Shown here: positions 7,023 to 16,194 of the stretch, in pieces
How positions within the stretch are numbered: the first letter of the stretch is position 1
How the letters are laid out: each line of letters starts with the position of its first letter
DNA from: Hydrogenophilales bacterium CG_4_10_14_3_um_filter_63_21
Lineage (GTDB): Bacteria > Pseudomonadota > Gammaproteobacteria > Burkholderiales > Thiobacillaceae
DNA length: 64,000 bases
Assembly: GCA_002784045.1 (NCBI GenBank)
Contig: PFJX01000137.1
Span: forward strand, 1-64,000
Reading direction: 5' to 3'
Notes under the pieces: generated by a model
The model's database searches: none
What the model saw: the letters and a program-made list of their open reading frames with translations, nothing else
Told to the model about the DNA's origin: nothing
Translations under genes and position numbers: made by a program

Positions 7023-8633
7023 ATGACCTTCGCTACTTTGGGCCTCAACCCCCTTGTTCTCAAATGCCTGGAAACCACCGGCTACACCGTCCCCACCGAG
7101 GTGCAGCGCCAGGCGGTGCCGGCCGCGCTGGAAGGGCGCGATCTGCTGGTTTCCAGCCACACCGGCAGCGGCAAGACCGCGGCCTTCCTGTTGCCCAGCC
7201 TGCACCGGCTGGCCGAGCCATCCCAGCTCCCTGGAGCAGACAAAATCCAGGGCCCGCGCCTGCTGGTGCTTTGCCCCACCCGAGAACTCGCCTTGCAGGT
7301 GCAAAAGCAGGCCATGATCTATGGTGCCGGCCTGCGCCGCCTGCGCACTGTCTGTCTGGTCGGCGGCGCCCCGTTCGGCCCGCAGTTTCAGGCACTCAAG
7401 GTGAATCCGGAAGTAATGATCGCCACCCCCGGCCGCCTGATCGACCATCTGGAACGTGGCCGCCTCGACTTCTCGCGCCTGGAAGTGCTGGTGCTGGACG
7501 AAGCCGACCGTATGCTGGACATGGGCTTCATCGAGGACATCGAGCATATCGTCTCGCGCACCCCGGAAAACCGCCAGACCCTGCTGTTCTCCGCCACGCT
7601 GGACGGCATGGTGGGCAAGATCGCCGCCCAGTTGACCAACAACCCGTTGCGCGTCGAAGTGGCGACCCAGGAAGAGCACAAGGCCAATATCGACCAGCGC
7701 ATCCTGTTCTCCGACGACATCGGCCACAAGCACCGCCTCCTCGACGCGCTGTTGCGCGATGCGGACCTGACCCAGGCGCTGATTTTCACCGCCACCAAAC
7801 GCAGCGCCGAGGAACTCTCGGAAACCCTGCTGGAAAAGGGCTTTTCCGCCGCCGCGCTGCATGGCGACATGCCGCAGCACAAGCGCACCCGCACGCTGCA
7901 ACGCGTGCGTGATGGCCAGATTCGCATCCTGGTAGCCACCGACGTGGCGGCGCGTGGCATCGACGTCGCCGGCATCAGCCACGTCATCAACTTCGACGCG
8001 CCGCGCCAGGCGGAAGATTACGTGCATCGCATCGGCCGCACCGGCCGCGCCGGCCGTTCCGGCATCGCCATCACGATGGTGCATGGCAAGGAACGCCATC
8101 TGGTACGCGAAATCGAGCGCTACCTCGGCCAGAGCGTACGTGTCGAGGTGATCCCCGGCCTGGAGCCGAGCCCGCGCGCCGAGCGTAGTTTCGACAAGAA
8201 TCGCGGCGGCAAGGGCGGCTACGGCAACAAGAGTGCTGGCTACGGCCGCGGTTCTGGCGGTCAGAAAGCCAGTTACTTTGACAAGCCGGCTGGCGAGCGG
8301 ACCTGGGGCGAAAAGAAGTGGAGTGAAAAACCAAACGACCGGCCGCGCGGCGAGTACCAGGGCCGCGGCCAGGGTTATGGCCAGCGCGATATTCCGGCGC
8401 CGCGCCATGACGATGACAACCGGGGCAACTCCATCAACTATGGCGCCGGCCATGCACCAAGCCGGCCGGCACGCGATGGCAACACCTGGGCCAAGCCGGA
8501 AGTCCGTGCCGTCGCCAAGGACGGCAATCATTGGGGCAACAAGTCCGATCCGCGCCCGGCGTTCAAGAGCGTCCCCCGTAGCGATGACCGCCGTCCCGCC
8601 GCCGCCAAGCCACACGGTCGCCAGAGCTGGTAA
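7023..8633 (+). CDS. rhlE: DEAD-box ATP-dependent RNA helicase, RhlE type
   Basis: The 536-residue protein unwinds RNA duplexes with ATP and likely acts in ribosome assembly, RNA decay or cold adaptation. It has the Q-motif region (FATLGLNPLVLKCLETTGY), Walker A SHTGSGKTAAF near residue 45, PTRELALQV, TPGRLIDHLE, VLDEADRMLDMGF, FSATLDG, and the helicase C motifs ALHGDMPQHKR, VATDVAARGIDV and HRIGRTGRAGR. From about residue 385 on it is a basic, glycine-rich, low-complexity tail (GGKGGYGNK, GYGRGSGGQ), typical of RhlE-like proteins and probably for RNA binding. The start at ATG 7023 follows an AAAGGA ribosome binding site. Upstream in-frame codons belong to the leader. Confidence 0.93.
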   Translation: MTFATLGLNPLVLKCLETTGYTVPTEVQRQAVPAALEGRDLLVSSHTGSGKTAAFLLPSLHRLAEPSQLPGADKIQGPRLLVLCPTRELALQVQKQAMIYGAGLRRLRTVCLVGGAPFGPQFQALKVNPEVMIATPGRLIDHLERGRLDFSRLEVLVLDEADRMLDMGFIEDIEHIVSRTPENRQTLLFSATLDGMVGKIAAQLTNNPLRVEVATQEEHKANIDQRILFSDDIGHKHRLLDALLRDADLTQALIFTATKRSAEELSETLLEKGFSAAALHGDMPQHKRTRTLQRVRDGQIRILVATDVAARGIDVAGISHVINFDAPRQAEDYVHRIGRTGRAGRSGIAITMVHGKERHLVREIERYLGQSVRVEVIPGLEPSPRAERSFDKNRGGKGGYGNKSAGYGRGSGGQKASYFDKPAGERTWGEKKWSEKPNDRPRGEYQGRGQGYGQRDIPAPRHDDDNRGNSINYGAGHAPSRPARDGNTWAKPEVRAVAKDGNHWGNKSDPRPAFKSVPRSDDRRPAAAKPHGRQSW

Positions 8634-8645
8634 GCGGCCGCCACT

Positions 8646-8665
8646 CCCCCCTTGAAAAAGGGGGG
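8646..8665. terminator. GC-rich hairpin between convergent genes
   Basis: CCCCCCTT-GAAA-AAGGGGGG forms an 8-bp stem with a GAAA loop between the convergent rhlE and DUF192 genes. No T-run follows on either strand, so termination is possible but not assured. Confidence 0.4.
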
Positions 8666-8678
8666 GCCGCGCTCGCAA

Positions 8679-10253
<1,575 letters not shown>

Positions 10254-10300
10254 CCAGTGGTAGAATCCGCCGGATTTTCCAACTGCTGGTTCTCATCATC

Positions 10301-10621
10301 ATGCTGATTTCTCCCGCTTACGCCGCCCCTGCCGCGGGCCAACCCGACCCGATCATGACTTTTCTGCCCTTGGTCGTACTGTTCGCGCTGTTCTACTTCA
10401 TGATCATTCGTCCGCAGATGAAGCGCACCAAGGATCAGAAGAAGATGCAGGAAGGCATTCAGAAAGGCGACGAGGTCGTCACCGCCGGTGGCCAGGTCGG
10501 CAAGGTGGTCAAGATTTCCGAGCAATACATCACCCTGGACATCGGCGGGGGTACGGAATCCCATTTCCAGCGCGGTACCGTGCAAACCGTGCTGCCCAAG
10601 GGAACGATCAAGGACCTGTAA
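10301..10621 (+). CDS. yajC: Preprotein translocase subunit YajC
   Basis: YajC is a small inner-membrane accessory subunit of the Sec holotranslocon that associates with SecD and SecF. The 106-residue protein has one N-terminal membrane segment (MTFLPLVVLFALFYFMII), followed by the conserved RPQMKRTKDQKKMQEGIQKGDEVVTAGG and a soluble C-terminal strand region. A TAGAAT -10-like box at 10261-10266 could start transcription 30 bases upstream. Genes tgt, yajC, secD and secF follow in the order usual for proteobacteria. Confidence 0.95.
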   Translation: MLISPAYAAPAAGQPDPIMTFLPLVVLFALFYFMIIRPQMKRTKDQKKMQEGIQKGDEVVTAGGQVGKVVKISEQYITLDIGGGTESHFQRGTVQTVLPKGTIKDL

Positions 10622-10692
10622 GCGGTATCGAGTGAGGGGCGCGCAATGTTCCCCCGTTCACTCCTTTCTTCTTCCTCCTCACCCGCAAGAAC

Positions 10693-12522
10693 ATGAACCG
10701 CTACCCCTTCTGGAAATACCTCGTCATCGGCGCCGCTCTGCTGATTTCGTTTCTCTACACCCTGCCTAATTTCTTTGGTGAGGTGCCGGCGGTACAGGTG
10801 ATGCCAGTGCGCACCACCGAGAAAGTGGATACCGCGTTGCTGCAACGGGTGGAAGCCGCGCTGAAGGCGGCCGGTATCGCCAGTACCGGGGTGGCGCTCG
10901 ACGCGCGCGGGGTGAAAGCGCGTTTCGCCAGCACCGATACCCAGATCAAGGCCAAAGACACGCTCCAGCAGGCTCTCGGGCCGGGCTACACGGTTGCGCT
11001 CAACCTGCTGCCCGCCTCGCCGGCCTGGCTTTCCTCGATCGGTGCGCTGCCGATGAATCTGGGCCTGGATTTGCGCGGTGGCGTGCACTTCCTGTTGCAG
11101 GTGGATATGCCCAAGGCGCTGGAAAAAGCGGCCGAGCGCTATCAGGGCGACATCCGCACCCTGTTGCGCGAAAACAAGGTGCGTTACACCGGCATCGGCC
11201 GTGAGGGCGATCGCGTCGCCATCAAGTTCCGCGATGGTGTGCAGCGTGATGCCGCGCGCAAGGCGATCGAAACGGCGTATCAGGAACTGCAACTGGAGGA
11301 CAGCCCGAGTGGCGAGGAATTTGTCCTCACCGGCAGCCTGAAAAAACAGGCGCAGGTGAAGACCCAGGAATACGCCCTGCAACAAAACCTCACCACCTTG
11401 CGCAACCGGGTCAACGAATTGGGCGTGGCCGAGCCGGTGATCCAGCAACAGGGCATCGACCGCGTGGTGGTGCAACTGCCAGGGGTGCAGGACACCGCCA
11501 AGGCCAAGGAAATCCTCGGCCGCACCGCGACCCTGGAAATCCGCATGGTGGACGAGGAGCGAATGCAGGATGCCACCGCCGTTCAGGCCGCCGCCGCCGG
11601 CCAGGCGCCGTTTGGCACGGAGTTGTTTTACGAGCGCGACGGCCGCCCGGTGCTGGTGAAGAAGAATGTGGTGCTGACCGGCGACTACATCACCGATGCG
11701 CAACCCGGCTTCGACAACCAGACCAACCAGGCCGCCGTACACGTCAACCTGGACGGGCGCGGTGCCCGCATCTTCAAGAACGTCACGCGCGAAAACGTGG
11801 GCAAGCGCATGGCTATCCTGCTGATCGAGAAGGGCAAGACCGAAGTGGTCACCGCCCCGGTGATTCGTGAGGAGATCGGTGGCGGCCGCGTCCAGATCAC
11901 CGGCATGGATTCACCGCAGGAGGCTTCCGATGTGGCCTTGCTGCTGCGCGCCGGGGCCCTGGCGGCGCCGATGGAAATTGTCGAGGAACGCACCGTCGGC
12001 CCGTCGCTGGGTGCCGACAACATTCAGCGCGGGGTGAATTCCACCCTGATCGGCTTTGCGATCGTCGCCGTGTTCATGGCGGTGTACTACCAATTGTTCG
12101 GCATCATTTCTGTGCTGGCCCTGGCCACCAACCTGTTCCTGCTGGTGGCGCTGTTGTCGATGATGCAGGCCACGCTGACCCTGCCAGGCATCGCCGGTAT
12201 CGCCCTGACCTTGGGCATGGCCATCGACGCCAACGTGATCATCGCCGAGCGCATCCGCGAGGAACTGCGCCTGGGCAATTCACCGCAGGCCGCGATGGCC
12301 GCGGGTTATGAACGCGCCTGGGACACCATCCTGGACTCCAACGTCACCACCCTGATCGCCGGTGTCGCCCTGTTCTGGCTCGGCTCCGGCCCGGTGCGCG
12401 GCTTCGCGGTGACTCTGTGCCTGGGTATCCTGACCTCGATGTTCAGCGCGGTGATGGTCTCCCGCGCGATGGTGAACCTGAGCTACGGCCGGGTTAAGCG
12501 TCTGACCAAAGTTTCGATTTAG
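10693..12522 (+). CDS. secD: Protein translocase subunit SecD
   Basis: SecD, with SecF, uses the proton gradient to help pull proteins through SecYEG on the periplasmic side. The 609-residue protein has an N-terminal membrane segment (YLVIGAALLISFLYTLPNFFG), the large periplasmic P1 domain containing MNLGLDLRGGVHFLLQVD near residue 120, and the C-terminal five-helix RND-type bundle with GIALTLGMAIDANVIIAERIREEL near residues 500-525. Its length matches E. coli SecD (615). Its TAG stop lies directly against a MITE-like element that separates it from secF, so the two are farther apart (228 bases) than usual. Confidence 0.96.
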   Translation: MNRYPFWKYLVIGAALLISFLYTLPNFFGEVPAVQVMPVRTTEKVDTALLQRVEAALKAAGIASTGVALDARGVKARFASTDTQIKAKDTLQQALGPGYTVALNLLPASPAWLSSIGALPMNLGLDLRGGVHFLLQVDMPKALEKAAERYQGDIRTLLRENKVRYTGIGREGDRVAIKFRDGVQRDAARKAIETAYQELQLEDSPSGEEFVLTGSLKKQAQVKTQEYALQQNLTTLRNRVNELGVAEPVIQQQGIDRVVVQLPGVQDTAKAKEILGRTATLEIRMVDEERMQDATAVQAAAAGQAPFGTELFYERDGRPVLVKKNVVLTGDYITDAQPGFDNQTNQAAVHVNLDGRGARIFKNVTRENVGKRMAILLIEKGKTEVVTAPVIREEIGGGRVQITGMDSPQEASDVALLLRAGALAAPMEIVEERTVGPSLGADNIQRGVNSTLIGFAIVAVFMAVYYQLFGIISVLALATNLFLLVALLSMMQATLTLPGIAGIALTLGMAIDANVIIAERIREELRLGNSPQAAMAAGYERAWDTILDSNVTTLIAGVALFWLGSGPVRGFAVTLCLGILTSMFSAVMVSRAMVNLSYGRVKRLTKVSI

Positions 12523-12523
12523 T

Positions 12524-12735
12524 GGCTCGTTAATGAATAACGCGAATGTTCTTGCCGTACTGACGGGCACGCTGCGGCGTTGCATCCGCAAGGGGCACGC
12601 CGGATTCGTACGCGCTGAAGCCGCTACGACTCCGCTGCCGGTCGTTTGCAGGGAATGGCCATGCGGCACGAACGGCGCCTTACGGCGCATCCCGCCAGCG
12701 CACCCATAATCATCCAAGTTATCCATTAACGAGCC
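12524..12735. mobile_element. MITE-like element between secD and secF
   Basis: The left end GGCTCGTTAATGAATAAC (12524-12541) is matched by an inverted copy, GTTATCCATTAACGAGCC (12718-12735), with one mismatch. The interior of about 176 bases has no convincing gene and includes smaller inverted segments such as ggcgccttacggcgc. TTAG precedes the left end and CTAA follows the right end (with one extra T on the left), so the inverted ends may be a few bases longer. I could not define a clear target duplication. No transposase is present. Confidence 0.75.
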
Positions 12736-12750
12736 CTAAGGCGTAGCGAC

Positions 12751-13686
12751 ATGATTGAACTGTTCCATCCGAAACGCGACATCCCCTTCATGCGCTTTGC
12801 GCGCAGCACGATTTACGTGTCGATTTTCTTCATCGTCGCCTCCATCGTCCTGCTCGCCACCAAGGGGCTCAACCTGGGCGTGGACTTCACCGGCGGCACG
12901 GTGATGGAAGTCAGTTACCCGCATCCGGCTGACGTCGCGGGCATCCGTGCCACCCTTGGCAAGGCCGGTTACCCCGAGGTGTCCGTGCAGAACTTCGGTA
13001 CCTCGCGCGATGTGCTGGTGCGCCTGCCGGTGAAGGCCGGCGTGACTTCTGCGCAGTTGTCGGAAAAGGTTCTACTGGTGCTGAAACAGGCTGACGCCAG
13101 CGTGTTGTTGAAGCGCGTCGAGTTTGTTGGCCCGCAGGTCGGCAACGAGCTGTTCGCGGACGGCGCGCTGGCGCTGCTGGTGGTCTCCATCGGCATTGCC
13201 CTCTACCTGGCGTTGCGCTTCGAGTGGCGCTTCGCGGTGGGCGCCATTTTCGCCACCGCGCACGACATCTTCATCGTCCTCGGCGCGTTCTCGCTGTTCC
13301 AGTGGGAGTTCTCACTGACCGTGCTGGCGGCGGTGCTGGCGATCATGGGTTACTCGGTGAACGACACCGTGGTGGTGTTCGATCGAATTCGCGAGAACTT
13401 CAAGAAGACGCGTTCCGACAACGTCGCGGCGATCATGGACAACGCCAAGACCGCCACCCTGTCGCGGACCATCATCACCAGCGGCACCACCCAACTGATG
13501 GTGCTGTCCATGCTGTTCCTGGGTGGTGAAGTGCTCTACGGCTTCGCCCTGGCGCTGACCATCGGCATCGTCGTCGGCACCTACTCCTCGGTGCTGGTCG
13601 CCAGCCCCATCGTGATGTGGTTGGGGGTGTCGCGTGAGGATTTCATCAAGAAGGCGGTGAAGCCCGAATCCGGGGCGATGGTCTGA
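12751..13686 (+). CDS. secF: Protein translocase subunit SecF
   Basis: SecF is the partner of SecD in the Sec translocon. The 311-residue protein has the N-terminal membrane segment (STIYVSIFFIVASIVLLA), the conserved GLNLGVDFTGGTVMEVSY, and the C-terminal helices with GYSVNDTVVVFDRIRENFKK near residues 208-228, SRTIITSGTTQLMVLSML and a final membrane helix. The start ATG follows a modest AAGG ribosome binding site (12737-12740) that directly follows the MITE-like element. Transcription must cross that element if it comes from the tgt-yajC-secD promoter. Confidence 0.96.
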   Translation: MIELFHPKRDIPFMRFARSTIYVSIFFIVASIVLLATKGLNLGVDFTGGTVMEVSYPHPADVAGIRATLGKAGYPEVSVQNFGTSRDVLVRLPVKAGVTSAQLSEKVLLVLKQADASVLLKRVEFVGPQVGNELFADGALALLVVSIGIALYLALRFEWRFAVGAIFATAHDIFIVLGAFSLFQWEFSLTVLAAVLAIMGYSVNDTVVVFDRIRENFKKTRSDNVAAIMDNAKTATLSRTIITSGTTQLMVLSMLFLGGEVLYGFALALTIGIVVGTYSSVLVASPIVMWLGVSREDFIKKAVKPESGAMV

Positions 13687-13688
13687 AA

Positions 13689-13718
13689 TGTAGCGCCGGC
13701 ATCCCTGCCGGCGTTTTT
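13689..13718 (+). terminator. Repeat-derived terminator after secF
   Basis: TGTAGCGCCGGC is followed by a stem CGCCGGC-ATCCCT-GCCGGCG (13694-13713) and then TTTTT (13714-13718). This has the form of a factor-independent terminator. The stem is one unit of the dispersed palindromic repeat family. Confidence 0.75.
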
Positions 13719-13732
13719 GTCTGGGGTACGTG

Positions 13733-14614
13733 ATGCGCTATTTCCTGCTTGCCCTGCTTGTCGCCCTGGCGCTCCCCGCCCTGGCTACCAGTGTCACCGT
13801 GGAAAAAACCATTCCTGGTTTTTCCTCGCCCGAGAGCGTCGTCGTCAGTGGCGACGACGTGTTCGTCTCCAACCTGGGCGTGAAGCTAGAACCGATGGAG
13901 AAGGACGGCGACGGCTTCATCTCGAAACTCGACCGCCAGGGCAACATCAAGGTGCTGAAGTGGGTCGATCAACTCAATGCGCCCAAGGGCCTCATCGCCG
14001 TGAACGGGGTGCTTTATGTCGCGGACATTGACCGCGTACTTGGCTACCGCCAACGCGATGGCAAGCCGGTGTTCGAACTCGACCTGGCCGCCAGTGGCAG
14101 CAAGTTTCTCAACGCCTTCGCCCGCTACGACAACCGCCGCCTGCTGCTGTCCGCTACCGATCTTTCCAAGGTTTTCGTGATCGACCTGTTAAGCCGGAGT
14201 TACCGCGAACTCAAGTTCGATAGCCCGCCCAGGGGCCCCAATGGCCTGAAGAAACTCGGCCCCCGCCTGATGGTGGTGGAGTGGGGCAGCGACAACCAGG
14301 CCAACGGCAAGGTGAAGGCCTATCTGCTGGACGGCTACACGGCGAAGCTGGAAAAAACCTGGGAGCCCAGCCCCGCTGGCTACTTCGATGGTGTGGTGAG
14401 CCTCGGCGCCAACCGCTGGCTGATTTCCAACTGGGTGAAGTTCGAGCCAGGCGGCCTTTTGCAAGTGCTGGATACCCGCGACGGCAAGGTCAGCGTCGCC
14501 AACGAAAAGATTCCGCTTGCCGGCCCGGCCGACCTCTTTCTCGATGACCAGAACAAGCTCTGGGTGCCGGGCATGCTGGAAGGCAAGGTTTACCGGATGA
14601 ACCTGCGACACTAG
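13733..14614 (+). CDS. Secreted beta-propeller protein, SMP-30/NHL-like
   Basis: The 293-residue protein begins with a clear signal peptide (MRYFLLALLVALALPALA). The mature part has repeated strand blocks: ISKLDRQGNIKVLKWVDQLNAPKGL, GVLYVADIDRVLGYR, LLLSATDLSKVFVIDL, RLMVVEWGSDNQANGKVKAY, RWLISNWV and GPADLFLDDQNKLWVPGM. The spacing resembles SMP-30/gluconolactonase or NHL beta-propellers, so the fold is probable, while the substrate is unknown. The ATG at 13733 follows a GGGG ribosome binding site; a GTG lies one codon earlier. It stands alone between a terminator and a composite repeat. Confidence 0.75.
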   Translation: MRYFLLALLVALALPALATSVTVEKTIPGFSSPESVVVSGDDVFVSNLGVKLEPMEKDGDGFISKLDRQGNIKVLKWVDQLNAPKGLIAVNGVLYVADIDRVLGYRQRDGKPVFELDLAASGSKFLNAFARYDNRRLLLSATDLSKVFVIDLLSRSYRELKFDSPPRGPNGLKKLGPRLMVVEWGSDNQANGKVKAYLLDGYTAKLEKTWEPSPAGYFDGVVSLGANRWLISNWVKFEPGGLLQVLDTRDGKVSVANEKIPLAGPADLFLDDQNKLWVPGMLEGKVYRMNLRH

Positions 14615-14670
14615 TGCAGTGGCCGCCCCCTTTATGAAACAACGCCGTATAGCCGTAGGCTGGGCTCCCA

Positions 14671-14769
14671 TGTAGCGCCGGCTTTATGCCACGCGGGGAC
14701 GCTATCCTTTAGAGCCAGCCGGCATCTTTCTGATCAGGCCCACGAAGCCGGCTGGAAGCCGGCGCTACA
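14671..14769. repeat. Composite palindromic repeat (BIME-like) before the DedA gene
   Basis: It starts TGTAGCGCCGGC and ends GCCGGCGCTACA, with an inner spacer tctttctgatcaggcccacgaa between GCCGGC and GCCGGC blocks. A 23-base tract (ccacgcggggacgctatcctttag) interrupts the first palindrome. The spacer and right half recur almost exactly at 36778-36846, and the match continues a few bases beyond (gcgagcttgtt / gtgagcttgtt). Confidence 0.75.
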
Positions 14770-14824
14770 GCAGAGGCGCGAGCTTGTTTGTTAATCCACG
14801 GGAACCCGCATTCTTTTAACCGAC

Positions 14825-15466
14825 ATGGATCTTCTCGGCCAATTCATCGACCTCATCCTGCACCTGGACAAGCATCTTGTCCTCCTGGTGCAAAGCTATG
14901 GCGTCTGGGTCTACGCCATCCTGTTCGCCATCGTGTTCATGGAGACGGGCTTGGTGGTGACGCCCTTCCTGCCGGGCGATTCCCTGCTCTTTGTGGCGGG
15001 GGCCGTGGCGGCGGCGGGGGGCATGGATCCGGTGATCGTGGCCACCACCCTGATTGCGGCGGCGTTGTGCGGTGACAACGTGAATTACTGGATTGGCCGC
15101 TTTCTCGGGCCAAAGGTGTTTCAGTTCGAGGGCAGTCGCTGGCTGAAAAAAGAAAACCTGAATCGCACCCATGCCTTCATGGAAAAGCATGGTCCCAAGG
15201 CCATCATCATCGCCCGCTTCGTCCCCGTGGTCCGCACTTTCGTCCCCTTCGTGTGCGGCATCGGCCATCTGGCCTATCCGCGCTTTCTGGGTTTTTCCGT
15301 GCTCGGCGCGCTGCTCTGGGTGGGGCTGCTGGTCACGGCCGGCTACTTCTTCGGCAATCTGCCGGTGGTGAAGAACAACCTCACGGCGGTCATTCTGCTG
15401 ATCGTTTTCATCTCGATCCTGCCGGGGATCGTCGAGTACCTCAGGCACAAGCGCGCGGCGCCCTGA
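14825..15466 (+). CDS. DedA family inner-membrane protein
   Basis: DedA proteins are membrane proteins linked to lipid scrambling, membrane homeostasis and sometimes resistance to membrane stress. The 213-residue protein has the family pattern: an amphipathic N-terminus, AIVFMETGLVVTPFLPGDSLLF near residues 36-57, CGDNVNYWIGRFLG, then the conserved FMEKHGPKAIIIARFVPVVRTFVPFVCG near residues 117-144, and two C-terminal membrane helices. It is a single gene convergent with the cytochrome c gene. The start ATG at 14825 matches the family. Confidence 0.92.
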   Translation: MDLLGQFIDLILHLDKHLVLLVQSYGVWVYAILFAIVFMETGLVVTPFLPGDSLLFVAGAVAAAGGMDPVIVATTLIAAALCGDNVNYWIGRFLGPKVFQFEGSRWLKKENLNRTHAFMEKHGPKAIIIARFVPVVRTFVPFVCGIGHLAYPRFLGFSVLGALLWVGLLVTAGYFFGNLPVVKNNLTAVILLIVFISILPGIVEYLRHKRAAP

Positions 15467-15507
15467 AAGCGCGCGGCGCCAGCGCTACATGGACCGTGCC
15501 TGCCGCG

Positions 15508-16164
15508 TTATTTCAGCGTGGACAGGTAGGCGGAGACGGCCGCGATGTCCTCGGGAGTGAGCCTGCGCGCGACCGGGGTCATCATCGGGTCGCGGCGCGT
15601 GCCATTGCTGGCGCGGTAGTTGGCGAGCGCGTGAGTGAGGTAGGAGACGCGCTGGCCGGCCAGGCGGGCAATGCGCTTGTTGCCATAGGCCTTGCCACCG
15701 TGGCAACCGACGCAGGTGGCCAGGTAGCGCTTCCTGCCTTTTTCTATCAGCGCCGCATTGGTGGCGGCGGGGGTGTTGGGGCGCATGGCGGCGTAATACA
15801 CGGACATGCTGACGCGGTCTTCATCCTTGATCGCCTTGATCAGGCCGGACATGAATTCGCTGTTGCGGTGGCCATCGCCGAATTTCTGGATCTGGGTGAG
15901 CAGATACACCGGGTTCTGGCCAGCCAGGTTGGGGATGCTTTCCAGCACGCTGTTGCCATCCTCGCCGTGACACCAAATACATAGATAAGAAGCCGCGCGC
16001 TTGCCGGCGGCGAGGGTTTCCGGATCAGCCGTCGCTTGCTGGATGCGGGCTTCATATTCAGTGGGGAGAAGCCTGGTGGCCGGCTTCGCCGGGGCGGCCA
16101 GCGCGGTGCTGGCCGCCAGGCTGAGGGCCAGAATAGCGAGGTGCTGCGGTGACATGATGTTCAT
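15508..16164 (-). CDS. Diheme cytochrome c (c4-like)
   Basis: The 218-residue protein has a signal peptide (MSPQHLAILALSLAASTALAAP) and two class I heme-binding sites, CIWCH near residue 62 and CVGCH near residue 150. Each is followed by a distal methionine candidate (SEFMSGLI; DPMMTPVA). The two-domain layout matches periplasmic c4-type cytochromes, which pass electrons to terminal oxidases or denitrification enzymes. It is downstream of the pilus chemosensory operon on the same strand but separated from chpA by only 30 bases, so some read-through is possible. Confidence 0.88.
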   Translation of the reverse strand: MNIMSPQHLAILALSLAASTALAAPAKPATRLLPTEYEARIQQATADPETLAAGKRAASYLCIWCHGEDGNSVLESIPNLAGQNPVYLLTQIQKFGDGHRNSEFMSGLIKAIKDEDRVSMSVYYAAMRPNTPAATNAALIEKGRKRYLATCVGCHGGKAYGNKRIARLAGQRVSYLTHALANYRASNGTRRDPMMTPVARRLTPEDIAAVSAYLSTLK

Positions 16165-16194
16165 CCGTTTCTACATTTATCCGCGGCTGTTTCT

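Noticed and set aside
6798-8678. 626-codon open frame on the minus strand opposite the RhlE-type helicase
   Set aside because: A product of high GC third-position bias; alanine/valine/glycine-rich with no domain, fully antisense to a conserved helicase.
12540-12720. Small gene within the secD-secF element
   Set aside because: A minus-strand frame crosses the element and runs into secD; it has no family sequence and no start signal of its own.
13689-13718. Separate small RNA between secF and the beta-propeller gene
   Set aside because: The hairpin with T-run is better explained as the secF terminator made from a dispersed repeat unit.
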